Shown one piece after another: positions 54,240 through 62,738 of a stretch of 64,000 nt of DNA. The notes beneath the pieces were generated by a model. The model saw nothing but the letters and a program-made list of their open reading frames with translations, had not been told where the DNA came from and did not search any database. Origin of the DNA: Saccharospirillum sp. Its GTDB lineage: Bacteria; Pseudomonadota; Gammaproteobacteria; Pseudomonadales; Natronospirillaceae. Position numbers and translations under genes: made by a program. The stretch covers positions 62,001 through 126,000 of the forward strand of contig JAIUML010000007.1 of assembly GCA_022565595.1 (NCBI GenBank), written 5' to 3'. Position 1 is the stretch's first letter, and each line of letters begins with the position of its first letter.

Positions 54240-56867
54240 ATGACAGCATTAAAGACTACCTGCCCTTACTGCGGTGTCGGTTGCGGTGTCAGCATTCCGG
54301 AATACGGCAACCGATCCATTCGTGTCAGCGGTGACGACCATCACACCGCCAACCAGGGTCGGTTGTGCGTCAAGGGAACACATCTGGGTGACACCCTGCC
54401 TCTGAAGCAACGATTGCTGCGCCCGAAAGTAAAGGGCGAAACGGTCGCCTGGTCTACGGCACTGGATCGCATCAGTTCTGCGCTCGATTCCGCCATCACT
54501 CAACATGGCTCGGACAGCGTCGCCTTTTATCTCTCGGGGCAGATGCTGACCGAGGACTATTACGTCGCCAACAAGCTGGCCAAAGGCTTTCTGGGTACGG
54601 CCAACGTCGACACCAATTCCCGCCTGTGCATGTCGTCGGCTGTGGCGGCCTATACCCGAGCCTTCGGTGAAGACGCCGTTCCCGGCTGTTACGAAGACCT
54701 GGAACTGGCCGATCTGGTGGTACTCATAGGCTCCAACCTGGCCTGGGCACACCCGGTACTGTTCCAACGCCTGCAGGCCGCACGCCAGGCAGACCCCAAC
54801 AAGAAGCTGGTTGTCATTGACCCTAGAGTGACCGAGACCACCGAAGTAGCAGACCTGCACCTGGCGCTTAACCCGGGCAGCGATGGGCTCTTGCTGAACG
54901 GCCTGCTGTGCTGGCTGGCCGACCATGGGCACCTGGATCAGAACTTTATAGAAGCCCACACCGAGGGCTTTACCGACAGTCTGGCGTCGGCTCAAGCCCA
55001 GTCCGGGCAGCCAATAGCCGAATTGGCTCAGGCCTGCGGTCTGGATGAAGCGGACCTGCGGCAATTCTATTGCTGGTTCAGCGCTACCCCACGCACCGTC
55101 ACCGCCTGGTCGATGGGCATCAACCAGAGTCGCTCCGGCGTCGACAAGAGCCAGGCCATCATCAATCTCCACCTGGCTACCGGTCGCATCGGCAAAGCCG
55201 GTGCCACGCCCTTTTCCATTACCGGTCAGCCCAATGCCATGGGAGGCCGGGAAGTCGGCGGCCTTGCCAACCAGTTGGCCAGCCATATGGATTTTTCGCC
55301 GAACCATGTCGAGCGGGTGGGCCGTTTCTGGAAGGCTCAGACGATGGCGACCGCGCCTGGCCTTAAGGCAGTAGAGCTGTTCGAGGCAGCGGCCCAGGGC
55401 AAGATCAAAGTGCTGTGGATCATGGCGACCAATCCGCTTGCCAGCCTGCCCGATGCCAAAAAGGTTCGTGAGGCACTGGAAAAAGTCGAGACGGTAATTG
55501 TTTCGGATGTGGTGACCGACAACGACACCCTGGCCTTTGCCGATATCCGGCTCCCGGCTCTGGCCTGGGGCGAAAAAGACGGCACCATGACCAACTCGGA
55601 GCGCACCCTTTCGCGCCAACGCAGTTTTCTGTTGCCCCCCGGTGAAGCCCAGCCCGACTGGTGGGCGATGGCCGAAGTCGCCAAACGAATGGGCTTTGGT
55701 GATGCCTTCACCTATCAAAATTCATCGGATGTGTTCAGGGAACACGCCGGGCTCAGCACCTTCGAAGCCGACTCCTGGCGCCAGTTCAACCTGGCTGGCC
55801 TGGATCAACTCAGCGCTCGCCAGTACGACGAACTCAAGCCTCTGCAATGGCCCATTCGTGATGGCCAGGGCAGCGCCAGGTTGTTCACTGATCATCGCTT
55901 TGCCACCCCCAGTGGTAGGGCACGTTTTGTGGCCGTGCAACCGGCCTTGCCTGATGAAACCGGCCAATCCCTGAGGTTGAATACCGGCCGCTTGCGCGAT
56001 CAATGGCACAGCATGACCCGCACCGGCCTGGTTCCAGGCCTGACGGAACACCGACAGGAATTTTGCATCAGCCTGCACCCGGACGACGCTCGACGATTGT
56101 CCATTGAAGCGGGTCAATTGTGTCGCATCCACAATGATCAAGGCTTCTTTGCGGCCCTGGCCGATGTGACCGACCGCCAACAGCCAGGTCAATGCTTTGC
56201 CGCCATGCACTGGAATCGGCATCACGCCTCGGACGGTGGTGTTGGTCGCTGCATTCCGGTCATCACCGACCCCATTTCCGGCCAGCCGGAATCCAAGCAC
56301 GCTTCTGTTCGGGTTAACCCCATCGCCGTAAAGACCTATGGGCTGTTAATCGCCGACCAGGTGCCACCCACCCTGCTGGAAGGGGCCATCTGGTTCAGAA
56401 CAAAACTGAATCAACTGAGCCTCTGGCAGCTCTATTTCCCTGAGCACTCTGTTGCCCAACTCACCGAGGATTGGCCCGAAGCGGCAGACCTCACTCTGGC
56501 CGATACCGAAGGTCATTGGTATTACCGTATCCAACCCAAAGCAGAGGAGCCGCTGTGGCTGGCGCTGTCCAGCCAACCATTGGCCCGACCGGATGCCCTC
56601 TGGCTGGAAAACAATCTGCAGGAAGCCAGACCACGGCTGGACGACTGGATTCGAGGCTCGGAAAGTGGCCAGCCCAGCAACGGCCAGTTGATCTGCACTT
56701 GCACTGGCGTGCGCGATACCGACATCGAAGCCTTTCTGCAACGGCAACCTGGCAGTTCGGTAGCCCAGGTTCAGGCAACCCTTGGCTGCAGTACTGTCTG
56801 CGGGAGCTGTCACAGCGAAGTCTGTCAACTGGTGGGCAAAGCCGAATCCGCTATGGAACTCGGTTGA
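54240..56867 (+). CDS. nasA: Assimilatory nitrate reductase, molybdopterin catalytic subunit
   Basis: 875 residues. N-terminal [4Fe-4S] motif TCPYCGVGCGV with the distant Cys in RLCVKGTHLG; molybdopterin domains with FLGTANVDTNSRLCMSSAVAAY and SMGINQSRSGVDK; and a C-terminal [2Fe-2S] BFD domain from about 818 (LICTCTGVRDTDIEAF, STVCGSCHSEVC). Reduces nitrate to nitrite in the cytosol. It receives electrons from the FAD protein at 50133, the BFD domain acting as an entry point. Last gene of the operon. Confidence 0.95.
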   Translation: MTALKTTCPYCGVGCGVSIPEYGNRSIRVSGDDHHTANQGRLCVKGTHLGDTLPLKQRLLRPKVKGETVAWSTALDRISSALDSAITQHGSDSVAFYLSGQMLTEDYYVANKLAKGFLGTANVDTNSRLCMSSAVAAYTRAFGEDAVPGCYEDLELADLVVLIGSNLAWAHPVLFQRLQAARQADPNKKLVVIDPRVTETTEVADLHLALNPGSDGLLLNGLLCWLADHGHLDQNFIEAHTEGFTDSLASAQAQSGQPIAELAQACGLDEADLRQFYCWFSATPRTVTAWSMGINQSRSGVDKSQAIINLHLATGRIGKAGATPFSITGQPNAMGGREVGGLANQLASHMDFSPNHVERVGRFWKAQTMATAPGLKAVELFEAAAQGKIKVLWIMATNPLASLPDAKKVREALEKVETVIVSDVVTDNDTLAFADIRLPALAWGEKDGTMTNSERTLSRQRSFLLPPGEAQPDWWAMAEVAKRMGFGDAFTYQNSSDVFREHAGLSTFEADSWRQFNLAGLDQLSARQYDELKPLQWPIRDGQGSARLFTDHRFATPSGRARFVAVQPALPDETGQSLRLNTGRLRDQWHSMTRTGLVPGLTEHRQEFCISLHPDDARRLSIEAGQLCRIHNDQGFFAALADVTDRQQPGQCFAAMHWNRHHASDGGVGRCIPVITDPISGQPESKHASVRVNPIAVKTYGLLIADQVPPTLLEGAIWFRTKLNQLSLWQLYFPEHSVAQLTEDWPEAADLTLADTEGHWYYRIQPKAEEPLWLALSSQPLARPDALWLENNLQEARPRLDDWIRGSESGQPSNGQLICTCTGVRDTDIEAFLQRQPGSSVAQVQATLGCSTVCGSCHSEVCQLVGKAESAMELG

Positions 56868-56958
56868 TGCCGAGAGAGTCGTGGGTGTCGCTTGCTGACA
56901 ATACCATGCCTGCCTTGATGCTACACTGAGGCTCTCCATTGCAGAATATCTGGTACCC

Positions 56959-57639
56959 ATGAGTAGCCATCCAATCGACAGCGCCTCTCCACCCTGCTTC
57001 GCTCACGAGTTGGAAGACAACCTGAATGAGGGCAAGGTTGATGATTCGCTTTGGCGCACGCAACAGCGCCAACGCCTTTGGTCTGCACGCAAGGCATTGA
57101 GTGCCAATCAGCGGAAAACCTTTTCCCGTCAGATCGGTCAACACCTGTTGGCACTGGCCAGGCAAGAAATCAAAGCATGCCGCCTGGCGGCCTATTGGCC
57201 GATTCGTGGGGAACCCGATCTTGTTGACTGCCTGCATGAATTACATGACCTGGGATTCGAGGTGCTACTGCCTGTAGTCGTTGAGCCAGATCAGCCATTG
57301 ATCTTTCGTTGTTGGACACCGAGCATAAAACTGAAGGCGGGCATTTGGAATATTCCTGTGCCAGGCGAAGAGCAGCCTGAAGCTATCCCGGACGTTGTGC
57401 TGATGCCACTGGTGGGGTGGGATAAAAAAGGCTACCGGCTGGGCAATGGTGGTGGCTTTTATGACCGGACTCTGGCAACACTCGCACCACGCCCGAAGGT
57501 TCTGGGGGTGGGCTATCAATCAGCGGAATTACCATCGATCCGGCCACAGGCTCACGACATCCCTTGCGATCTGATCGTGACCGAGAACGGCCCGGTTGCT
57601 CAAGATCTCGGCCGCTTGAACAAGCGGGTCCGTTCATAA
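56959..57639 (+). CDS. fau: 5-formyltetrahydrofolate cyclo-ligase
   Basis: 226 residues; about 30 more at the N-terminus than usual, so the start may be further in. Core: QQRQRLWSARKALSANQR, the VVLMPLVGWDKKGYRLGNGGGFYDR ATP/substrate loop and the C-terminal VGVGYQ-like VLGVGYQSAELP. Converts 5-formyl-THF to 5,10-methenyl-THF. In many gammaproteobacteria 6S RNA lies just upstream of this gene; here only 91 bases separate it from nasA and no 6S-like fold is seen. Its end overlaps the convergent rpiR gene by 40 bases. Confidence 0.9.
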   Translation: MSSHPIDSASPPCFAHELEDNLNEGKVDDSLWRTQQRQRLWSARKALSANQRKTFSRQIGQHLLALARQEIKACRLAAYWPIRGEPDLVDCLHELHDLGFEVLLPVVVEPDQPLIFRCWTPSIKLKAGIWNIPVPGEEQPEAIPDVVLMPLVGWDKKGYRLGNGGGFYDRTLATLAPRPKVLGVGYQSAELPSIRPQAHDIPCDLIVTENGPVAQDLGRLNKRVRS

Positions 57640-58475
57640 AGCGCCTCCATACGACCTAAGCGCTCGCGGGTTTCATCCCAGCGCCGTTCCTGCACTCCGG
57701 CCAGCAAGGCTTCGACCAGAGCCACCAGTGGGGTGATCGAATCCCAGGCAGAAGGGGCCTCGATGTAACAGGGCATGGTAAAGCGGGCATGGGCCGCCGC
57801 CGGGGAGACCCAGCGGTCGGTAATCAGCACAATATCCACACCCTGCTCACTCGCCAGCTCGACCAGTTGCACCACCGCTGGCTCGTAGCGGCGAACATCA
57901 AAGGCCACCAGTACATCCCCTTCACGCATGTCCAGCAAGGCCGGAGGCCAGGTATTGGGCATCGAGGACAAGACCACCACTTCCCCACGCATGACCTTTA
58001 GCGCCGTAGCAAAGTAGTCCGCGACCGAATGCGTTAAACGTCCACCCAGGGTGTAGATACGATGTTCGGAATCCGACAACAACCGTGTTGTCTCGTCAAA
58101 ACTCGCCTGGTCGATCTGGCCCAGGGTGCTGTTCAGGTTTTCAACCAGTTTGTCCGCAAAGCTGTGCAGAATATGCTCACTGGGAAAGGAGCCAGCCCAT
58201 TTGTCGTGCTTGGCAATGGGTGAAGCCAGCTTTTCACTCAACTCATCGTGCAGGCCACTCTGGAACTCCGGGTAGCCGCTATAGCCCAGTTTTTGCACCA
58301 GGCGCACCACGGTCGGGTTGGATACCCCGGCAGCGCGTGCGACCGAAGCGACGGTGCCCAGAACCGTCACAGGAAAGTTACTGAGCATGTGGCCCGCCAG
58401 TTGACGCTCGGCTCTTGTCAACTCTGGTAAGGCTTCACGTAACTGCATTTCGATCGTGTGTTGTTTTTGGCTCAT
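57600..58475 (-). CDS. MurR/RpiR-family transcriptional regulator
   Basis: 291 residues. N-terminal HTH_6 domain (about 1-77, LTRAERQLAGHMLSNFPVTVLGTVASVARAAGVSNPTVVRLVQKLGY) and C-terminal SIS sugar-isomerase-like ligand domain (about 120-260, HRIYTLGGRLTHSVADYFA, VVLSSMPNTW, VLVAFDVRRYEPAV). Divergent from the FGase-TRAP-GS operon, which it probably controls. Ligand unknown. Confidence 0.9.
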   Translation of the reverse strand: MSQKQHTIEMQLREALPELTRAERQLAGHMLSNFPVTVLGTVASVARAAGVSNPTVVRLVQKLGYSGYPEFQSGLHDELSEKLASPIAKHDKWAGSFPSEHILHSFADKLVENLNSTLGQIDQASFDETTRLLSDSEHRIYTLGGRLTHSVADYFATALKVMRGEVVVLSSMPNTWPPALLDMREGDVLVAFDVRRYEPAVVQLVELASEQGVDIVLITDRWVSPAAAHARFTMPCYIEAPSAWDSITPLVALVEALLAGVQERRWDETRERLGRMEALYERTRLFKRPRS

Positions 58476-58601
58476 ACGACCTCAGTGGTTATTGCTGCTC
58501 GCAGTTTAGTCACTTTGTTCTTTTTGTAACAGAAAAATATATACTGAAAAAATATTGACATTTTATCGGGTGCATCAGAGACTGAATCCGACCTCAAAAA
58601 A

Positions 58602-58670
58602 CAGGGACCAGAACGCCGTGAGCGTTCTGGCTTGAGCGAAGCGAACCCAAAGGGTCAGCGCCATGAATGG
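58602..58670. repeat. Half-element of the palindrome family (module B, inverted)
   Basis: CCAGAACGC-CGTGA-GCGTTCTGG, then TGAGCGAAGCGAACC and CCATGAATGG, is the reverse complement of the second core module in copies 2 and 6. It lies between the rpiR gene and the FGase gene, and the FGase start codon falls at its edge. Confidence 0.85.
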
Positions 58671-59553
58671 TGCTGATATGGTTTTGTCGATGCGAACGGC
58701 GAATAACAAAGAACCAATAAACTGCCGAGAACAGTCAACTAAGTCGCTGTGGCGAGGCATCGTCAGCTTCTGGGGCCAGGAAGGTCAGCGGCTGAAAGCA
58801 CCTGTGGAGCATCAACCCTGTGGCCTTGTGCTGGTCTGTGAACACGCCTCCAACCGCTTTGTAACGCCCTGGGGTACACTCGGGCTTGATACTGAAACCA
58901 CCACCAGCCACATCGCCTGGGATCTCGGTGCCTTAAGGCTGGCCAAAAAACTGGCGGCCAATCTCGCACCGATAACAGGCGGAACCGTGCTGATTCATGC
59001 ACCACTATCTAGGCTGATTTACGATCTGAATCGCTCACCTGATCAGCAGGATGCCATGCCTGATCAATCGGAAGCCTATGCCATACCGGGCAACAAATCG
59101 CTCGGCTTGACTCAACGCCTGGAAAGAACCCGGTCGCTGTACCTGCCTTTTCACACCAGTGTCCACGAAGAAATCTGTAGAATCCTGGCGCAAGGCAAAA
59201 GACCACTCCTGCTAACCATTCATTCTTTTACACCGGTATACAACGGCAAACAACGCGACGTCGAGTTCGGGGTGATTCACGATACAGACGACACCCTGGC
59301 CAAAGCTATCGTAACCGCCGCCAGTCGTTCAAACCTGGATACTCGACTGAACGAACCCTACTCCGCCAGGGATGGCGTCACCCATACTCTGAAGCTGCAT
59401 GCCACTCCTTACAACCTGGCACACGCCATGCTAGAGATTCGCAACGATCTGCTGACCAACTCACAGACAGAGGCAAAGGTAACCAGGCAACTGACCGAGA
59501 TTCTAACCACTGCCTTTCAATCCCCGGGGGTTCCGTCATGCCTCGCTTCCTGA
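58663..59553 (+). CDS. N-formylglutamate amidohydrolase-like protein
   Basis: 296 residues as called. The FGase core starts near residue 48 (CGLVLVCEHASNRF with the zinc His) and continues with LIHAPLSRLIYDLNRSPDQ, HTSVHEEI and LLTIHSFTPVYNGKQRDVEFGVI. The first about 45 residues are not family-like and begin inside a repeat, so the real start may be further in (58678, 58690 or later). The family hydrolyses N-formylglutamate in histidine degradation, but no hut genes are here. Overlaps dctQ by 16 bases. Confidence 0.82.
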   Translation: MNGADMVLSMRTANNKEPINCREQSTKSLWRGIVSFWGQEGQRLKAPVEHQPCGLVLVCEHASNRFVTPWGTLGLDTETTTSHIAWDLGALRLAKKLAANLAPITGGTVLIHAPLSRLIYDLNRSPDQQDAMPDQSEAYAIPGNKSLGLTQRLERTRSLYLPFHTSVHEEICRILAQGKRPLLLTIHSFTPVYNGKQRDVEFGVIHDTDDTLAKAIVTAASRSNLDTRLNEPYSARDGVTHTLKLHATPYNLAHAMLEIRNDLLTNSQTEAKVTRQLTEILTTAFQSPGVPSCLAS

Positions 59554-60044
59554 TTACCTATGTACGCTGGGTAGAGCGCTTGAATTACGGCGTCGGTCGG
59601 CTGGCCATGTTCTCGTTATTTGCCTTGATGGGGGTGCTGCTTTGGGGCGCCATTGCTCGCGCTGGCTGGCAACCGCAAATCTGGACCGATGAAGTGGCGC
59701 AGTTTCTGTTGCTCGGATACTTCATGCTCGGTGGCGCCTATGCATTGCAGATGGGCTCTGCTGTGCGCATGGATTTACTTTACAGCCGCTGGTCCGATCG
59801 CACCAAAGCAGCCGTGGATGCCGTCACCATTTTGATGCTGCTGGTCTACCTGGGTGTGCTGCTTTGGGGCGGTATAGAAAGTACTCAATACGCGCTGGAG
59901 TACGGTGAACGTCGGCGCGGCCTATGGCGACCCTATATGGCACCAATCAAGATCATCATGTGCATAGGCATTGTGCTGATGATCCTGCAGTGCACTGCTT
60001 TCTTTATCCGTGACATTGCCAAATTGAGAAGGGTTGAGATCTGA
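59538..60044 (+). CDS. TRAP transporter small permease (DctQ type)
   Basis: 168 residues, four membrane helices with the conserved QIWTDEVAQFLLLGYFMLGGAYALQ segment. Partner of the large permease, starting inside the FGase gene. The stop overlaps the next ATG (TGATG). Confidence 0.9.
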   Translation: MPRFLITYVRWVERLNYGVGRLAMFSLFALMGVLLWGAIARAGWQPQIWTDEVAQFLLLGYFMLGGAYALQMGSAVRMDLLYSRWSDRTKAAVDAVTILMLLVYLGVLLWGGIESTQYALEYGERRRGLWRPYMAPIKIIMCIGIVLMILQCTAFFIRDIAKLRRVEI

Positions 60045-61372
60045 TGTCCTATGAAATGATCGCCGCTTTGATGTTCGGCTCCATGCTGGCCATGATGCTA
60101 ACTGGCCAGAGAATGTTCGGTGTCATAGGTTTTGTTGCAGTGGTTTCGGCAGTATTTCTCTGGGGTGATCGTGGCGGCTACGACCTGGCCTTTTCACAAA
60201 CCATCAAGTTGATGAACTGGTACCCTTTACTGACCCTGCCCATGTTTATTTTTATGGGCTATGTGATGTCCGAATCGCGCCTGGCGGACGATCTTTACCG
60301 CATGTTTCATGTCTGGTTCGGGCCGGTTCCGGGCGGGCTGGCAATTGGCACCATACTGTTGATGGTGTTGATCTCCGCCATGAATGGCCTCTCGGTTGCA
60401 GGCATGGCCATTGGTGCCACCATTGCGCTACCTGAATTGCTGCGACGTTCATACGATAAACGCATGGTTACCGGTGTTATTCAAGCCGGTGCCAGCCTGG
60501 GCATTCTCGTTCCGCCCTCGGTGGTGATGGTGCTTTACGCCATGATCGCACGCCAACCGGTTGGCAAACTCTGGCTCGCCGGTGTGCTGCCAGGCCTGTT
60601 ACTCGCCACCCTGTTCATTATTTACATCTGGTTGCGTTGCAAGTTCAACCCCTCGCTCGGCCCGCCCATTGCCGAAGACGAACGACTGAAAATCACCAAG
60701 GGGGAAAAGTACAAGCTGCTGCTGGCTGGCTTGATGCCCGTGGGGATTTTTCTGGTGATGATGGTGCCCTTTGTTACAGGCTATACCCGTTTGGTAGAAA
60801 GCTCCGTTATCGGTGCCCTGGCGGCAACAGCGGTGTCGCTGTTTAAAGGCCGCATGACCTGGACCATTTTTGAAACCTGCACGCGCAAAACCCTGGCCAT
60901 CAGTTGCATGTTTTTGTGGATCATCCTGGCGGCTCTGGCCTTCGGCGCCGTCTTTGATGGATTGCGCGCAGTCGATTTTGTTCGAGGTCTGTTCATGGAC
61001 AACCTGGGGCTAGGTCGCTGGGAAATCCTTATTCTGATGCAACTGAGTTTTATCCTGATGGGCACCTTCCTGGACGACACCGCCATGCTGGTCATCGTCG
61101 CACCACTCTATGTACCCATTGTTCGTATGCTGGAATTTGATCTGATCTGGTATGGCGTTCTATACACCATAACCTGTCAGATCGCTTACATGACGCCTCC
61201 TTTTGGTTACAACCTGTTCTTGATGCGCGCCATGGCCCCGAATGAAGTAACGCTGAACGACATCTACCGTTCAATTGTTCCTTTTGTGGGTGTAATGATC
61301 ATTGGGCTCGCCATCGTGATGGCATTTCCGCAAATCGCGCTCTGGCTACCCGATAAACTTTACAACCCTTGA
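60044..61372 (+). CDS. TRAP transporter large permease (DctM type)
   Basis: 442 residues, about 12 membrane segments. Typical: FVAVVSAVFLWGD, NWYPLLTLPMFIFMGYVMS, AMNGLSVAGMAIGATIALPELL, QAGASLGILVPPSVVMVLYAMI and TPPFGYNLFLMRAM. Na+- or H+-driven import with DctQ and the binding protein. Confidence 0.94.
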   Translation: MSYEMIAALMFGSMLAMMLTGQRMFGVIGFVAVVSAVFLWGDRGGYDLAFSQTIKLMNWYPLLTLPMFIFMGYVMSESRLADDLYRMFHVWFGPVPGGLAIGTILLMVLISAMNGLSVAGMAIGATIALPELLRRSYDKRMVTGVIQAGASLGILVPPSVVMVLYAMIARQPVGKLWLAGVLPGLLLATLFIIYIWLRCKFNPSLGPPIAEDERLKITKGEKYKLLLAGLMPVGIFLVMMVPFVTGYTRLVESSVIGALAATAVSLFKGRMTWTIFETCTRKTLAISCMFLWIILAALAFGAVFDGLRAVDFVRGLFMDNLGLGRWEILILMQLSFILMGTFLDDTAMLVIVAPLYVPIVRMLEFDLIWYGVLYTITCQIAYMTPPFGYNLFLMRAMAPNEVTLNDIYRSIVPFVGVMIIGLAIVMAFPQIALWLPDKLYNP

Positions 61373-61423
61373 CTGGGGCTGCATTGGTGCAGCCTCTACC
61401 TCAACTGGAAGGAGGGAAATACC

Positions 61424-62458
61424 ATGACATCTAGACGCAAGTTTTTAGCCTCAAGTGCTCTGGTTGGCGCCGCCGCAATGACGGCACCAAAAACTCTGGC
61501 GCAGTCGACCATCCGCTGGCGACTGCAGACCTACGCGGGCTCTGCGCTCGGCGCTCAGGTGGTCAAGCCAGCGGTGGATATGTTTAATGCCATCGCCGGT
61601 GAGGAGATGCAGATCGACCTCTATTACGCCGATCAGTTGGTCCCCACTGAAGAACTGTTCCAGGCCATGCAACGTGGCACCATCGATGCCGTGCAGTCGG
61701 ACGACGATTCGATGATGTCGCCAACGGATGTAACGGTTTTTGGTGGCTATTTCCCCTTCGCCAGCCGTTACTCACTCGATGTACCGGCGTTGTTCAACGA
61801 TTGGGGGCTTAATGAAATATGGGCTGAGCAGTATGCCGCTGTTGGTGTAAAACACATCTCCGCCGGTGCCTGGGATCCCTGCCATTTCATCACCACGTCA
61901 CCCATTACCAGTCTGGAGCAGCTGCGCGGCAAGCGGGTATTTACTTTCCCGACGGCCGGTCGCTTCCTGAATCAGTTTGGTGTTGTACCGGTGACGGTTC
62001 CCTGGGAAGATGTGGAGATCGCGTTGCAGACCCGCGAAATAGACGGCGTGGCCTGGTGTGGTATTACTGAGGCGTACGAAGTAGGCTGGGCAGACATTTG
62101 CTCGCATTTCCTGACCAACAACATTTCAGGCGCCTGGATTGGCCATTTCTTTGCCAATATGGAACGCTGGAATGAGGTGCCTCCCCACTTGCAAACGCTG
62201 ATGGCAGCCTGTTTCGAGCAATCCCATTACTATCGTCAACACTGGTATTGGGCAGGCGAAGCTCGACTGCGTACCGAGGGTACCAAGCTCGAACTGACGT
62301 CCATTCCGGATGCCGAATGGGCCCGTGTCGAAAACGCTGCTCGAGATTTCTGGGACGACATCGCTGAGGAATCCGACACCGCCGCAAGAGTGGTGCAAAT
62401 ATTCAAGGACTACAATGCAGCCATGGATAGAGCTGGGCGTCCTTACCGTTATAGCTAA
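61424..62458 (+). CDS. TRAP transporter substrate-binding protein (DctP type), Tat-exported
   Basis: 344 residues. Twin-Arg signal SRRKFLASSALVGAAAM with AQS cleavage region. The mature part is TRAP-T SBP: GSALGAQVVKPAVDMFNAIAG, LVPTEELFQAMQRGTIDAVQS, LRGKRVFTFPTAGRFLNQFG, VEIALQTREIDGVAWCGITEAYEVG. Arg in FTFPTAGR fits a carboxylate ligand. AAGGAGG site. The ligand is probably a carboxylate handled by FGase and the GS-like enzyme. Confidence 0.93.
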   Translation: MTSRRKFLASSALVGAAAMTAPKTLAQSTIRWRLQTYAGSALGAQVVKPAVDMFNAIAGEEMQIDLYYADQLVPTEELFQAMQRGTIDAVQSDDDSMMSPTDVTVFGGYFPFASRYSLDVPALFNDWGLNEIWAEQYAAVGVKHISAGAWDPCHFITTSPITSLEQLRGKRVFTFPTAGRFLNQFGVVPVTVPWEDVEIALQTREIDGVAWCGITEAYEVGWADICSHFLTNNISGAWIGHFFANMERWNEVPPHLQTLMAACFEQSHYYRQHWYWAGEARLRTEGTKLELTSIPDAEWARVENAARDFWDDIAEESDTAARVVQIFKDYNAAMDRAGRPYRYS

Positions 62459-62490
62459 AGACCCAAGAAAGCTGGGTAAAGCACGAAATT

Positions 62491-62683
62491 GTGGCCCGCG
62501 AAGGCTACCATGGACGCCTCTGAGGGGTCGGCGTTAACCCGTCCCTGGGGCCTAGGCCGCAGGGTATGAATCCCATCCATGGGATTCACCCTTCGGGCTC
62601 GCTCCGCTCATGCTAAAACGCTCCTGGCGTTTTAGTCCAGGCTGCGGACTCCCCCTCAGAGGCGTCCATGGCATCCGTCGCTC
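62491..62683. repeat. Intergenic palindrome, copy 6 (dctP-GS gap)
   Basis: Arms CCATGGACGCCTCTGAGGGG (62508-62527) and its exact reverse complement (62652-62671). The inner part has the second core module: CCCATCCATGGG, TTCGGGCTCGCTCCGCTCATG and the hairpin CTAAAACGC-TCCTG-GCGTTTTAG. The TTTTGC-AGGA-GCAAAA core is absent. Fills most of the 280-base gap. Confidence 0.92.
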
Positions 62684-62738
62684 GCTTTCCCAGCTAATTG
62701 CCACTTAACAACCAAAACCAACGAAAAGAGAAGCTGAA

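Noticed and set aside
54249-55718. Long open frame of 489 codons on the minus strand inside nasA
   Set aside because: It is a frame shadow of a strong molybdoenzyme gene; composition is not protein-like and no family motif is present.
56868-56958. 6S RNA expected upstream of the formyl-THF cyclo-ligase gene
   Set aside because: Only 91 bases are present and no 6S-like long hairpin with a central bubble could be drawn.
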